Shown: positions 24,824 through 34,733 of the stretch, piece after piece
How positions within the stretch are numbered: the stretch's first letter is position 1
Layout of the letters: each line of letters begins with the position of its first letter
NCBI GenBank assembly: GCA_017471885.1
Contig: JAFURI010000060.1
Location: 1-53,106, forward strand
Reading direction: 5' to 3'
Origin: Clostridia bacterium
GTDB taxonomy: Bacteria; Bacillota; Clostridia; Christensenellales; Aristaeellaceae
DNA length: 53,106 nucleotides
Made by a program: the position numbers and the translations under genes
Notes under the pieces: generated by a model
Seen by the model: the letters and a program-made list of their open reading frames with translations, nothing else
The model's database searches: none
Told to the model about the DNA's origin: nothing

Positions 24824-26074
24824 TCAGTCAATGGTCAGCGCGCCGACGGACACCATGCGCTCCAGCGCCTTTGCCAGCGCAATACGTCCGTGGGTATAGG
24901 TCAGTCCGCCCTGCAGATAAGCCGTAAAGGGCTCGCGCATGGGTGCATCAGCGCTAAGCTCCACAGATGCGCCGGCAACAAACGTACCTGCCGCCATCAC
25001 CACCTGATCGGTATAGCCGGGCATCGCCCAGGGCTCCGGCAGCGCCATGCTGTCAATGGGAGAAGCCATCTGGATACCCTGACAGAAGGCCACCAGCCGT
25101 TCGGGGGTACGCATCTGAATTGCCTGAATGATATCCGCACGGGGTTCATCCGCAGGAGGCGTAGTCACCATGCCCAGATCCTCAAACACCCGTGCTGCAA
25201 GGCAGGCCGTCTTGATTGCCTGCGCCACAGTATGCGGCGCCATGAACAGGCCCTGATAGAAGGGCTGATAGCTGGCGGCATAGGAGCCGACCTCCAGACC
25301 GATGCCGGGGGCCGTCAGCCTGTACGCAATGCGGGTAATGGATTCCTCGTCGCCCACGACGTAGCCGCCGGTGGGTGCAAGGCCGCCGCCGGGATTCTTG
25401 ATCAGGCTGCCCACGCACACGTCCACGCCGTAATGGGTGGGTTCCTTCTCGCAGGCAAACTCGCCGTAGCAGTTATCCACCATCAACTTTACATGCGGAT
25501 GCTTGCGGTGAAGCATATCGGCCAGACCGGCAAAATCCTCAGGCTTGAGCGACGGCCTCCAGGCATAGCCGCGGCTGCGCTGGGCAATGACCAGCTTCGT
25601 CCGGGGCGTGATGGCCCGGTCCACCGCATCCACGTCAATCCTGCCGTCCTTCATCTCCACCTGACTGTAGCTGACGCCCATTTCCTTCAGGGAACCCACC
25701 GGAGTGCTCTCGCTGTTCCAGCCGATGATGTCCTGCAGCGTGTCGTAGGGCGTGCCGGTGGCGGAAAGAATATGATCCCCGGGCAGGGTCAGGCCGAACA
25801 GACAAAGGCTGATGGCATGGGTACCGCTGGCAATCTGCGGACGCACAATCGCTGCCTTTGTGCCGAAAAGATCGGCAAAAATCCGTTCCAGCGTATCACG
25901 GCCCACGTCATCATAGCCGTAACCGGTGGTAGGAGCAAAGTGACGATACGCCACCTGATGCTCCTGAAAGGCCGCCAGCACCCGGCGGGTACCGCACTCC
26001 TCCATTGCATCAATATGGGCAAAGACGTCGGCAAGTCCGGCCTCCGCCTTCTGAATCCGTTCCTGAATTGTCAT
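24824..26074 (-). CDS. YnbB-like PLP enzyme (methionine gamma-lyase / aluminium resistance family)
   Basis: This 416-residue fold-type I PLP enzyme is of the Cys/Met metabolism class. The PLP lysine is K226 in VGSLIKNPGGGLAP, and the PLP phosphate site is around RPQIASGTHAIS near 78-89. LMVDNCYGEF near 197 supplies the cofactor Asp. Members have been called aluminium resistance proteins, but the true reaction is not well proven. Its ATG overlaps the miaA stop (ATGA), making it the last gene of the long operon. Between it and spoIVFA a small CCGACT palindrome without a T-run does not look like a good terminator. Confidence 0.88.
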   Translation of the reverse strand: MTIQERIQKAEAGLADVFAHIDAMEECGTRRVLAAFQEHQVAYRHFAPTTGYGYDDVGRDTLERIFADLFGTKAAIVRPQIASGTHAISLCLFGLTLPGDHILSATGTPYDTLQDIIGWNSESTPVGSLKEMGVSYSQVEMKDGRIDVDAVDRAITPRTKLVIAQRSRGYAWRPSLKPEDFAGLADMLHRKHPHVKLMVDNCYGEFACEKEPTHYGVDVCVGSLIKNPGGGLAPTGGYVVGDEESITRIAYRLTAPGIGLEVGSYAASYQPFYQGLFMAPHTVAQAIKTACLAARVFEDLGMVTTPPADEPRADIIQAIQMRTPERLVAFCQGIQMASPIDSMALPEPWAMPGYTDQVVMAAGTFVAGASVELSADAPMREPFTAYLQGGLTYTHGRIALAKALERMVSVGALTID

Positions 26075-27003
26075 CGAGCATCTCCCCTTGTATACCAGTT
26101 TTTTAGCTGCTCATAGGCGTCGGACGCCAACGCATCCACCCAGAGCACGTTTTCCTCTCGTCGCATCCACGTCAGCTGGCGCTTTGCGTAGTGTCTCGTA
26201 CCAAGCTTCAGTTCGTATACAGCCTTGTCAAGATCATATTCGCCGCGGATATAAGGCACGATCTCCTTATAGCCGATCGCCTTCATCGCCTGCGTACCGG
26301 CAGGTACGCCGCTGTCCAGGAGACCGCGAACTTCATCCACAAGGCCCTTTTCCATCATCTGATCCACCCGACGCTCTATGCGCTGATACAAAAGCGGCCT
26401 GTCCATGGTCAGCGTCGCCACACGGTAATCAAAGGGCGGCTCCACCGTCACCTGAGGCTGCTTGCTGAAGGGCACGCCCGTCAGCCTGTAAACCTCCAGC
26501 GCACGGATTGCTCGCCGCACGTCGTTGAGGTGAAGCCGGGCGGCCGTGTCAGGATCAACCTCCAGCAGCATATCCCGCAAACGCTGCCTGCCGTCAGGGC
26601 CGTCCGCAATGGCCTGAAGCTCATCACGCAGCCTTTCGTCGCCGCCGATATCACCCATGGCCATAGGCGTCCGCAGCGCACGAAGATACAGTCCGGTTCC
26701 GCCCACGAGCAGCACCTGACGGCCCCGGGCATGAATCTCCCGGAAAAGCTCCTCCGCCATTTCCTGATACTGCGCCACGGAGAAATTTTCCGTAGGATCC
26801 ACAATATCCAGCATGTGGTGCGCAACGCCGTCCATTTCCTCTGCGTCAGGCTTTGCGGTGCCGATATTCATCCGTCGGTAGATCTGCATGGAATCCATGC
26901 AGACGATTTCGCACCCGAATTCCTTGGCGAGGCGAATAGAAAATCCTGTTTTTCCGCTGGCTGTGGGGCCGGTAAGCACCCAGCAGCATTGTTTTTTCTC
27001 CAT
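26071..27003 (-). CDS. miaA: tRNA dimethylallyltransferase
   Basis: MiaA adds a dimethylallyl group to A37 of tRNAs reading UNN codons; MiaB, encoded in the same operon, then adds the methylthio group. The 310-residue protein has the P-loop GPTASGKTGFS at 12-22, DSMQIYRRMNIGTAKP near 37-52, and LLVGGTGLYLRAL near 97. Its stop overlaps the next start. Many relatives have hfq directly after miaA; here there is no room for it. Confidence 0.96.
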   Translation of the reverse strand: MEKKQCCWVLTGPTASGKTGFSIRLAKEFGCEIVCMDSMQIYRRMNIGTAKPDAEEMDGVAHHMLDIVDPTENFSVAQYQEMAEELFREIHARGRQVLLVGGTGLYLRALRTPMAMGDIGGDERLRDELQAIADGPDGRQRLRDMLLEVDPDTAARLHLNDVRRAIRALEVYRLTGVPFSKQPQVTVEPPFDYRVATLTMDRPLLYQRIERRVDQMMEKGLVDEVRGLLDSGVPAGTQAMKAIGYKEIVPYIRGEYDLDKAVYELKLGTRHYAKRQLTWMRREENVLWVDALASDAYEQLKNWYTRGDAR

Positions 27004-27012
27004 AGGCGTACC

Positions 27013-29034
27013 TCACTGAATTCGCTTGAAGCGCTTGTCCAGTTCGCCATGACTGAGCGCAAGCACCAGCGGTCGTCCATGGGGACAGGTAGGCGTTACC
27101 TTCTGGTCAATCATGGTGGTCACCAGATGACGCACTTCGTCCTCGCTCAACGCGTCGCCGCCTTTGACGGCCTTCTTGCAGGCAATCTGCAGAATGGCGG
27201 CCCTTCGCTTTTCCAGCGCAATGGAACCCCGCTCGTTTTCCAGCTGATCCATGATATCATGCAGGAAATCCCGGGCCTGAGGCTGACCAAGAATCATCGG
27301 AATGGAGCGGATGGACACCTCCGTATCGCCGAAGGGTTCGACGATCAGCCCGATGGAGCGCAGCAATTCACCGTGCTCTGCCAGCAAAGCTTGCTCCCTT
27401 CGGCTGACGGTCACCACCATGGGAATCAGCAGTTCCTGACCGCAGGCCTGCTGATCATACGCTTTCATCAGACGATCAAACAGCAATCGCTCATGAACAG
27501 CATGCTGATCAATCATCAGCAGGTGATCCTCATATTCCACAAGGATGAAGGTGTTGAACACTACCCCCAGCAGCTTCATGGGCTTAGGCGCATCCGGCAG
27601 GAAGGATACAACCTGCTCCGCCTCCGGGATTGCGGTCTGTTTGGGTTGCGCAGGAGCCGACCGGTGTACAGTGGCAGCAGATGCAGACCGAGGTTCCGTT
27701 TCTCTTTTTACCGACTCCGGTCTGACTGAGACACTGACAGGCTGCTGTGCGGGAGCCTTCGGCATTACAGGCGGAACCACGGGTCTGGGCGAAGCGTACG
27801 ACGCCACCAGAGGCGCAGCTTCACGCAGCACCTGCGCAGGAGCGGCTGCTGTCGCGGGAATCTGCACAGGTCTTGACGGAACGGGCGCAGGCACGCTTTT
27901 TTCCGGAATAGGTCCGCGGGGCTGCAGCGTCTGCTCAGTCTTCCCCTGAGACGCTGCAGGGATGGTCTGCCGTGTAACCGCCACAGGTGTCTGGGGGGCA
28001 ACAGGCCCTGTCAGGAACATTTCCGGCGGTCGCTGAAGCGCGTCACGGTCCGCAATCACCTCGCGAATCACATCTTCCATGGCAAGGGCAATGCCCGGTT
28101 CATTCTGGAAGCGCACCTCCAGCTTGTTGGGATGTACGTTCACGTCAACTGCATCATAAGGCATGGAAATATGCAGCACGCAGGACGGGAATTTGCCGAT
28201 CATCACACGCTCGCGGCATGCTGCTTCCACCGCAGAAGAAAGAAGATTGCTCTTCATGTAGCGGCCGTTGATGAAGAACGACTGGTGTCCCCTGTTGCCG
28301 CGGGCGCTCTCGCCGATACCAACGTAGCCTTTGATCAGCATTCCGCCGCCGTGTCCGTCCACCTTGCGCATAGATCGCAGCAGCTCGTTGCCGTAGATGG
28401 CGAACACGGCGGATTCCAGCTTACCGTCGCCCGCCGAATGATACATCGTTTTTCCCTGACTGATAAACCGGAACGACACGTCCGGGCGGGACAGAATCAG
28501 ACGCATCATCAGGTCGGAAACATAACCGGCCTCGGTGACAGGCTTCTTCAGGAACTTAAGCCTGACAGGAGTATTGAAGAACAGGTCTCTTACCACAAAG
28601 GTAGTACCCTCCGGACAGGCGGCCTCCTCAATGGAGACAATCCTGCCGCCTTCATTGATTACCTTCACGCCACTCACGTCCGCACGTGTACGGGTGGTGC
28701 AGGTTACCTTGCCCACGGCAGCAATGGAAGCCAGCGCTTCTCCGCGGAAGCCCAGCGTCTGGATTGCAAAGAGATCCTGCGCCTTCGATATCTTGCTGGT
28801 GGCATGACGCTCAAAGGCCATACGGATTTCGCTCTGCTGAATGCCGCTGCCGTTGTCTGTCACACGAAAATAGCTGATTCCGCCGTCGCGGATTTCGACT
28901 GTCACCGCGCTGGCGCCTGCATCAAGACTGTTTTCCACCAGTTCCTTGATGGCGGCGGCGGGCCGCTCCACAACTTCGCCTGCAGCAATCTTGCCGATAA
29001 CCTCATCCGTCAGCAGTTGGATTTTACCAGCCAT
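27013..29034 (-). CDS. mutL: DNA mismatch repair protein MutL
   Basis: This 673-residue GHKL ATPase couples MutS mismatch recognition to strand incision. The N-terminal motifs are ELVENSLDAGAS, TDNGSGI and GFRGEALASIAAVG. A long proline-alanine-rich linker (about 345-475) leads to the C-terminal dimerisation/endonuclease domain. There the metal motif reads DQHAVHERLLFD (final Glu of the usual pattern is Asp), with ACKKAVKGGDALS and TCPHGRPLVL, so strand nicking is probably retained. The start is the ATG at 29034 after AGAGGTG. Confidence 0.96.
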   Translation of the reverse strand: MAGKIQLLTDEVIGKIAAGEVVERPAAAIKELVENSLDAGASAVTVEIRDGGISYFRVTDNGSGIQQSEIRMAFERHATSKISKAQDLFAIQTLGFRGEALASIAAVGKVTCTTRTRADVSGVKVINEGGRIVSIEEAACPEGTTFVVRDLFFNTPVRLKFLKKPVTEAGYVSDLMMRLILSRPDVSFRFISQGKTMYHSAGDGKLESAVFAIYGNELLRSMRKVDGHGGGMLIKGYVGIGESARGNRGHQSFFINGRYMKSNLLSSAVEAACRERVMIGKFPSCVLHISMPYDAVDVNVHPNKLEVRFQNEPGIALAMEDVIREVIADRDALQRPPEMFLTGPVAPQTPVAVTRQTIPAASQGKTEQTLQPRGPIPEKSVPAPVPSRPVQIPATAAAPAQVLREAAPLVASYASPRPVVPPVMPKAPAQQPVSVSVRPESVKRETEPRSASAATVHRSAPAQPKQTAIPEAEQVVSFLPDAPKPMKLLGVVFNTFILVEYEDHLLMIDQHAVHERLLFDRLMKAYDQQACGQELLIPMVVTVSRREQALLAEHGELLRSIGLIVEPFGDTEVSIRSIPMILGQPQARDFLHDIMDQLENERGSIALEKRRAAILQIACKKAVKGGDALSEDEVRHLVTTMIDQKVTPTCPHGRPLVLALSHGELDKRFKRIQ

Positions 29035-29088
29035 ACCACACCTCTTTTGCGAAAAACAGACTGAATCCTATTCCGACCGCGGTCTGTT

Positions 29089-31692
29089 TTACAATTTTCT
29101 CGCCTTCTCACGCAGAAGGAAAAGCTTGTTGATGGCGTCCATGGGGGTCAGGGCCATCACGTCGATGCTTTGCAGTTCGTTGATGATTTCCGTCTTGGCA
29201 TAATCGAAGAGATTCACCTGCTCGTTCTCGCGCTGAGGCGTCTCCTCCAGAATATTCATGCCAATGCCCTTCTGGTTGATATCGCTGACCTCGAGCCTTG
29301 CCTGAATCTCATGTGCGCGCACAAGCACAGGGTGAGGCACGCCGGCCAGACGCGCCACATGCACGCCGAAGCTCTTGTCAGCGCCGCCCCGGACAATCTT
29401 GCGCAGGAAAATCACGTCCTCACCGTGCTCCTTGACAGAGATACAATAGTTCTCTACGCCGTCGATATGACCCTCCAGCTCGGAAAGCTCATGATAGTGG
29501 GTGGCAAACAGCGTCTTCGCACCGATGCGCGCCTTATCGCACAGATACTCCACCACAGCCCAGGCAATAGCCAGTCCGTCGAAGGTGGAGGTTCCGCGGC
29601 CGATTTCATCCAGAATAATCAGCGATTTAGCCGTGGCGTTGCGCAGAATATACGCTGTCTCGCTCATTTCCACCATGAAGGTAGACTGGCCGCTGGCCAG
29701 ATCATCCGACGCGCCCACACGGGTGAAGATCCTGTCCACAATCGGAATCCTGGCTTCTCTTGCGGGGACAAAGCTGCCGATATGCGCCATCAGCGTGATC
29801 AGCGCTACCTGACGCATGTAGGTGCTCTTGCCAGCCATGTTGGGGCCGGTGATGATCAGCATCCGGCTGCCTTCACCGTTCATATGCGTATCGTTGGGGA
29901 CGAATCCGCCCTCCTGCATGGTCTGCTCCACCACAGGATGACGACCGTCCAGGATCTCCATCTCGCCGTCCTCGGTGATTTCAGGCCGCACATAATGGTT
30001 GTTCACCGCCACCTTGGCAAGGGACAGAATAGCGTCCAGCGTCTTCAGCGCCATGGCTGTGCGCTGGATACGCTCGATCTCGCCGGCAATCTTTTCGCGG
30101 ATTTCCGTGAAAAGCTGCAGTTCCAGCCGCACGGACTGCTCCTGCGCACCCACAATCTTCTGCTCAATTTCCTTGAGTTCCGGGGTCATGTAGCGTTCGC
30201 AGTTGGCCAGCGTCTGCTTGCGGATGTAGTGCTGGGGTACCATATCGTAGTAGGACTTGGTGACCTCGATATAGTAGCCAAACACGCGGTTGTACTGCAC
30301 GCGCAGGTTCTTGATTCCGGTAGCCTCCCGCTCCCGCTGCTCCAGATCAATGATCCACTGCTTGCCGCTGGTGGATGCTGCGCGGTATTCGTCCAGCATG
30401 GCGGAATAGCCGTCCCGGATGATGCCGCCTTCGGTGATAACGACAGGCGCGTCGGGATGGATGGCCCGCTCCAGCAGCGCGGTCAGGCTCTCCAGCGGAT
30501 CCAGCTGATCGCGGATTTCCTGCACGGCAAGGCTATGCGCCTGATCCAGCAGATTGCGGATCCCCGGCACGCGGCCCAGCGAAGCGCAAAGAGAAAGGCA
30601 GTCTCTGGCATTGATGGACTTGTAGGCCACCTTGGACAGCAGACGCTCCACGTCGTACACGCCCTGCAGCTCCTCGGAGAGCGTCATGGTCAGCACATGC
30701 TGACCGGAGAATTCCTCCACCGCGTCCAGACGGCGCAGGATCTGCCCCCGGTCCGTCAGCGGCTGCTCAATCCAGGAGCGCAGCAGACGGCCGCCCATGG
30801 CGGTGGAGGTTTTGTCCATCAGCCACAGGAGCGAACCCTTCCGCGCGCGCCCACGGATGGATTCTGTCAGCTCCAGATTCCGTCGGGTATTGCGGTCCAG
30901 CAGCATGGTGGACGCTCCCTGATAAATGCGAAGCCCGGTGATATGCTCCAGCGAATTCTTCTGCGTATCGGAGAGATAGCGCATCAGCGCACCGGCGGCG
31001 CAGGCGCCCAGCCTGTATTCGTCGCTCAGGCCCAGCGGAGACAGATCCTTCAGGCGGAAGTGCCCGCACAGCGCATCGGCGGCGTTCTGGTACTGGAACC
31101 AGGAAGTGCTCTGCTCGGAGCAGGAAGCATCCTCCCGGCGCAGGCAGCCGCGCAGACGGACAAGATCGTTGGTGATGACCTCGATAGCCTGAATGCGGGC
31201 CATTTCATCCGCCAGCGTATTCTCTGGATCGGTAATCTCATGCACGAAGAATTCACCCGTGGACACGTCCGCGAAGGCCAGACCGGCCCTGTCGCCGGAG
31301 AAGTTAACCGACAGCAGGAAGTTGTTGGCACGCTCGTCCAGCATGTTGGCTTCAATGACCGTGCCGGGGGTGACGATACGGATTACGTCCCGGCGGACAA
31401 GGCCCTTTGTAGTGGCGGGATCCTCCATCTGCTCGCAGATTGCGACCTTGTAGCCCTTGGCGATCAGCTTCTCCACATAATTGTTGACCGCGTGGTGCGG
31501 CACGCCGCACATGGGCGCCCGTTCCTCAAGGCCGCAGTCCCGGCCAGTCAGGGTCAGCTCCAGCTCGCGGGAAGCCGTCTTCGCGTCGTCAAAGAACATC
31601 TCGTAAAAGTCGCCCAGACGGAAAAACAGGATGCAGTCCTTGTGCTCCGCCTTCAGGTTCAAGTACTGCTGCATCATGGACGTAAGCGCCAT
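29089..31692 (-). CDS. mutS: DNA mismatch repair protein MutS
   Basis: This 867-residue mismatch sensor has an N-terminal mismatch-binding motif with the wedge Phe (FFRLGDFYEMFFDDA, near 24-38). The ATPase domain shows Walker A TGPNMAGKSTYMRQ near 617, then EIGRGTSTFDGLAIAW and LFATHYHELSELE. It starts with ATG after AAGGGGAT. The mutL start lies 55 bases downstream in the same direction, the usual order. Confidence 0.97.
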   Translation of the reverse strand: MALTSMMQQYLNLKAEHKDCILFFRLGDFYEMFFDDAKTASRELELTLTGRDCGLEERAPMCGVPHHAVNNYVEKLIAKGYKVAICEQMEDPATTKGLVRRDVIRIVTPGTVIEANMLDERANNFLLSVNFSGDRAGLAFADVSTGEFFVHEITDPENTLADEMARIQAIEVITNDLVRLRGCLRREDASCSEQSTSWFQYQNAADALCGHFRLKDLSPLGLSDEYRLGACAAGALMRYLSDTQKNSLEHITGLRIYQGASTMLLDRNTRRNLELTESIRGRARKGSLLWLMDKTSTAMGGRLLRSWIEQPLTDRGQILRRLDAVEEFSGQHVLTMTLSEELQGVYDVERLLSKVAYKSINARDCLSLCASLGRVPGIRNLLDQAHSLAVQEIRDQLDPLESLTALLERAIHPDAPVVITEGGIIRDGYSAMLDEYRAASTSGKQWIIDLEQREREATGIKNLRVQYNRVFGYYIEVTKSYYDMVPQHYIRKQTLANCERYMTPELKEIEQKIVGAQEQSVRLELQLFTEIREKIAGEIERIQRTAMALKTLDAILSLAKVAVNNHYVRPEITEDGEMEILDGRHPVVEQTMQEGGFVPNDTHMNGEGSRMLIITGPNMAGKSTYMRQVALITLMAHIGSFVPAREARIPIVDRIFTRVGASDDLASGQSTFMVEMSETAYILRNATAKSLIILDEIGRGTSTFDGLAIAWAVVEYLCDKARIGAKTLFATHYHELSELEGHIDGVENYCISVKEHGEDVIFLRKIVRGGADKSFGVHVARLAGVPHPVLVRAHEIQARLEVSDINQKGIGMNILEETPQRENEQVNLFDYAKTEIINELQSIDVMALTPMDAINKLFLLREKARKL

Positions 31693-31728
31693 TTTGATTA
31701 TCCCCTTATCTTCAGTATCCGGAAATGC

Positions 31729-32142
31729 TTATTCACCGCAGCCGCCGCAGGTGGAGCAGTTGGAGCAGCCGGAGCAGGAACCGCTGCAGCCGCCGTCCTC
31801 AGTCTCGCCGGAGATAATCAGGCGCAGAATCTGATTCACATTCTCCATCATCTGGTTGAAACGGCTGCGGCTTTCCTGCATCTCACGGATGGCAGGCACC
31901 TCGTCCAGAGCCTTTTCGGCAGCGTCCATTTCTTCGCCCAGCTTCGCCAGCGCCTCGCGGTCCACGTCGTCCTGACCCAGCATATCGTTCACAGCCTGAC
32001 GCTTTTCCATGAAGGCGGCAATGGCCTTCGCGGCGTCCTGATCAGAAGTAGCCTGCGCCTCGGCAGTCTGCATCCGCTGATAAACGCTGCTTTCCACAAT
32101 AGCCTGAGCCAGCTCCTGAGCCTTGAGCATTACATTACGCAT
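31729..32142 (-). CDS. YlbF/YmcA family protein with cysteine-rich tail
   Basis: This 137-residue protein has a helical YlbF-type body (residues 1-115) and a tail with six cysteines spaced CSGSCSGCSNCSTCGGC. In B. subtilis YlbF and YmcA act with YaaT to help RNase Y cut mRNA and bind iron-sulphur clusters. The clustered cysteines here, with none elsewhere in the chain, suggest metal or Fe-S binding (inference). It sits between miaB, itself an Fe-S enzyme, and mutS. Confidence 0.82.
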   Translation of the reverse strand: MRNVMLKAQELAQAIVESSVYQRMQTAEAQATSDQDAAKAIAAFMEKRQAVNDMLGQDDVDREALAKLGEEMDAAEKALDEVPAIREMQESRSRFNQMMENVNQILRLIISGETEDGGCSGSCSGCSNCSTCGGCGE

Positions 32143-32161
32143 AATTCGTTCATCCTTTCAT

Positions 32162-33565
32162 TCAGTCCAGCCGCTCCGCCATGAGCGTGTTGTTCTTGAT
32201 CTCAGTCACGCGGACGCGGATGATCCGGCCCACGTCTTCTTCGGTTCCCCCGAAGGTGATGGACACGCCGTGGCGGCCCTTGCCGGATACGGCCTTGTCG
32301 CTGCGGCGGGAAAGTCCCTCCACCAGCACTTCCTCTTCCATACCAAGGAAACGCGCCATTTCCTCCTTCTGCCGCCTGTCCTGCAGGGCGATCAACCGTT
32401 GAATGCGATCGGCAGCCACGTCTTCCGGCACTTGATCCGCAAGGCCAGCCGCCACCGTGCCGGTACGGGGAGAGTAGATAAAGGTGAAGGCCGAATCGTA
32501 GCCCACCTCGTCCACCAGCGCCATGGTATCCAGGAACTGCTCCTCCGTTTCGCCGGGGAAGCCCACAATGATATCCGTAGTAAGGCCGATGCCCGGCACC
32601 GCCTCGCGCAGCTTCCGGACACGGTCAAGATAACGCGCACGGTCGTAGCGTCGGTTCATACGGCGCAGGATTTCGTCATTGCCGCTCTGCACAGGCAGAT
32701 GGAACTGGGGCAGAATGTGTCGGCTGTGCCGCAAAACCTCGATGAGCTCGTCGGAGAGATCCTTGGGATGGCTGGTCATGAAGCGGATGCGCGGAATGCC
32801 GATTTCATCCAGCTCCTGAAGAAGCCGCGCGAAGTTCGTTTCCTCCGCCAGTCCCTTGCCGTAGCTGTTCACGTTCTGGCCCAGCAGCATGATTTCCTTC
32901 ACGCCGCTTTCCTTCAGCTGCCGCGCTTCGTTCAGAATGGCGGACTTCTCCCTGCTGCGCTCCCGTCCGCGAACGTAGGGCACGATGCAGTAAGAGCAGA
33001 AGTTGTCGCAGCCGTACATGATGGTGATATAGGCCGAATCCTTCCGCAGGCGCTTCACGGGCACGTCCTCGGCGATGGTATCCTCATCCTCAACCTGCAC
33101 CACGGCGCGGTCGCTCTGCAGCTTTTTGTGCATCAGCTCCGGCAGCTTGTGCAGATTGGAGGTACCGAAGGCCAGGTCGATAAACTTATACTGCCGCAGA
33201 ATCCTGTCCGCCATACCGGGCTGCTGGATCATGCATCCGCATACGGCGATGATCAGCTTCGGATTCTGCTTGCGGATCTCCTTGAGCCACGTCACGTTGC
33301 CCAGCGCACGGCGCTCTGCGTTATCGCGCACGCAGCAGGTGTTGAAGATCACAAAATCCGCATGCTCGCGGTCAGGAGCCTCCTCCATGCCCATATCCCG
33401 CAGCATGCCCGCCAGCTTCTCGCTGTCGTGGGCGTTCATCTGGCAGCCGTAGGTCACCACATGATAGCTCGCAGGACGTTCGGGATTCTCCCGCACCATT
33501 TGCATATATTCCCTCTGAAGCCGAAGCTCCTCTTCCGATACGATCACGGGCTTGCGTTCAGCCAT
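32162..33565 (-). CDS. miaB: tRNA-2-methylthio-N6-dimethylallyladenosine synthase
   Basis: This radical SAM methylthiotransferase completes ms2i6A37 on tRNA after MiaA. The 467-residue protein has three N-terminal Fe-S cysteines (C41 in YGCQMN, C77 in NTCCVR, C111 in VCGCM). The radical SAM cysteines are C186, C190 and C193 in GCDNFCSYC, and a TRAM domain ends the protein. The start overlaps the RNase G gene by 8 bases. Having miaB and miaA in one operon fits their sequential action. Confidence 0.96.
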   Translation of the reverse strand: MAERKPVIVSEEELRLQREYMQMVRENPERPASYHVVTYGCQMNAHDSEKLAGMLRDMGMEEAPDREHADFVIFNTCCVRDNAERRALGNVTWLKEIRKQNPKLIIAVCGCMIQQPGMADRILRQYKFIDLAFGTSNLHKLPELMHKKLQSDRAVVQVEDEDTIAEDVPVKRLRKDSAYITIMYGCDNFCSYCIVPYVRGRERSREKSAILNEARQLKESGVKEIMLLGQNVNSYGKGLAEETNFARLLQELDEIGIPRIRFMTSHPKDLSDELIEVLRHSRHILPQFHLPVQSGNDEILRRMNRRYDRARYLDRVRKLREAVPGIGLTTDIIVGFPGETEEQFLDTMALVDEVGYDSAFTFIYSPRTGTVAAGLADQVPEDVAADRIQRLIALQDRRQKEEMARFLGMEEEVLVEGLSRRSDKAVSGKGRHGVSITFGGTEEDVGRIIRVRVTEIKNNTLMAERLD

Positions 33566-34733
33566 GATGCTCCTCCTTGATTACCCGCCCCGTCGCATGG
33601 CAGCGGGGACAGATCTCCGTCCAGTCGTCCGCCAGAGGCTGGCGCGACTTTTTCCTTGTCATTTCAATAAGCCCCAGCGAGGTGAAGCCGTGTACCACCG
33701 TCTTGATTCGGTCGGAGGCAAGGCATTCCTTCAGCCTCTCCAGCACCTGAGCCCGGTGCGCCTCGTCCTTCATGTCAATCATGTCCAGAAGGATGATGCC
33801 GCTCAGGTTGCGAAGCCGCAGCTGCCTTGCAATCTCCCCGCACGCCTCCAGATTGAGCCGCAGGATGGTCTCCTCCAGATTCTTTTTGCCGGTGAATTTT
33901 GCCGTATTCACGTCGATTACCGTCATGGCCTCGCAGCGGTCGATCACAAGAGTACCGCCGCTGTCCAGCCACACATGGCGGTTCAGCGCCTTATCCCGAT
34001 GACGAATCAGATCCATCGAGACCATAGGATCCTCCTGCGTGAGTCTTACAGGGCACACGCCCTCAAGACTCCTGGCCACAGCAGGATCATCCGTCACCGC
34101 AGCGTCGATTCCGCGGAACCGATAATCGTCCACGACGGAATCCAGCAGGGTTCTGGGCTGATAAATCAGCGACGGTGCGTGAGCCGTGGGAGCAGCTGCT
34201 TCCACATTGTGCCACTGCTCCGCAAGCATATCTGTCTCCCGGCGGATTTCCTCCGGATCAGCCGACGCTGCGCTGCTGCGAAGCACCAAACCGAATCGCT
34301 CCTGTGCAATTTCACGGCCCAGCTGCTTCAGACCATTGCGGATCGCTTCGTCTTCAATCCTGCTGGATACGCCGACGTGACGGTTCATGGGCATGAACAG
34401 CACATATTCGCCGCACAGACTGATATCCCGCGTCAGGAACGCGCCCTTGACGCCCTGCGCGGCCTTTTTGATCTGCACCAGCACCCTGTCTCCGGACAGA
34501 AGCTTTGCAAAGCTTCCGGTCAGCGTATTTTCCTCCAGCGGCAGGAAGCCGTTCTTCTCCTGACCGATATCCACGAAGGCAGCCTTCATACCGGTCACAA
34601 CGCGCTCCACGCGGCCAAGACAGATGCCTTCGGCGGAGCCGGACTGGGTATCGCAAAGGTACTCAACCAGTTTCCCGTCCTCTGCCACGGCAATCTCCTG
34701 CCGCCTGCCGCCCTTTACGCAGATGGTACGCAT
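33558..34733 (-). CDS. rng: Ribonuclease G/E family protein
   Basis: This 391-residue Rne/Rng-type endoribonuclease contains an S1 domain (GRVERVVTGMKAAFVDIGQEKNGFLP near residues 40-65). The DNase-I-like catalytic region has the metal Asp residues in VIDVNTAKFTG and LLDMIDMKD. The zinc-link cysteine motif CPRCHATG is near the end. Its ATG shares one base with the TIGR03936 stop (TAATG). This neighbourhood is typical of Firmicutes, but the usual rplU does not follow. Confidence 0.93.
   Translation of the reverse strand: MRTICVKGGRRQEIAVAEDGKLVEYLCDTQSGSAEGICLGRVERVVTGMKAAFVDIGQEKNGFLPLEENTLTGSFAKLLSGDRVLVQIKKAAQGVKGAFLTRDISLCGEYVLFMPMNRHVGVSSRIEDEAIRNGLKQLGREIAQERFGLVLRSSAASADPEEIRRETDMLAEQWHNVEAAAPTAHAPSLIYQPRTLLDSVVDDYRFRGIDAAVTDDPAVARSLEGVCPVRLTQEDPMVSMDLIRHRDKALNRHVWLDSGGTLVIDRCEAMTVIDVNTAKFTGKKNLEETILRLNLEACGEIARQLRLRNLSGIILLDMIDMKDEAHRAQVLERLKECLASDRIKTVVHGFTSLGLIEMTRKKSRQPLADDWTEICPRCHATGRVIKEEHHG

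Noticed and set aside
27013..27600. Loss of MutL endonuclease function because the metal motif ends in Asp (DQHAVHERLLFD)
   Set aside because: Asp can replace Glu there, and the other C-terminal motifs (ACKKAVKGG, CPHGRP) are intact, so activity is likely kept.
29170..32184. A 1004-codon open frame on the plus strand across mutS and its neighbour
   Set aside because: It is antisense to mutS and the YlbF-family gene, lacks a ribosome site, and its protein is rich in His, Gln and Arg without any family pattern. GC-rich third positions of the real genes keep this frame open.
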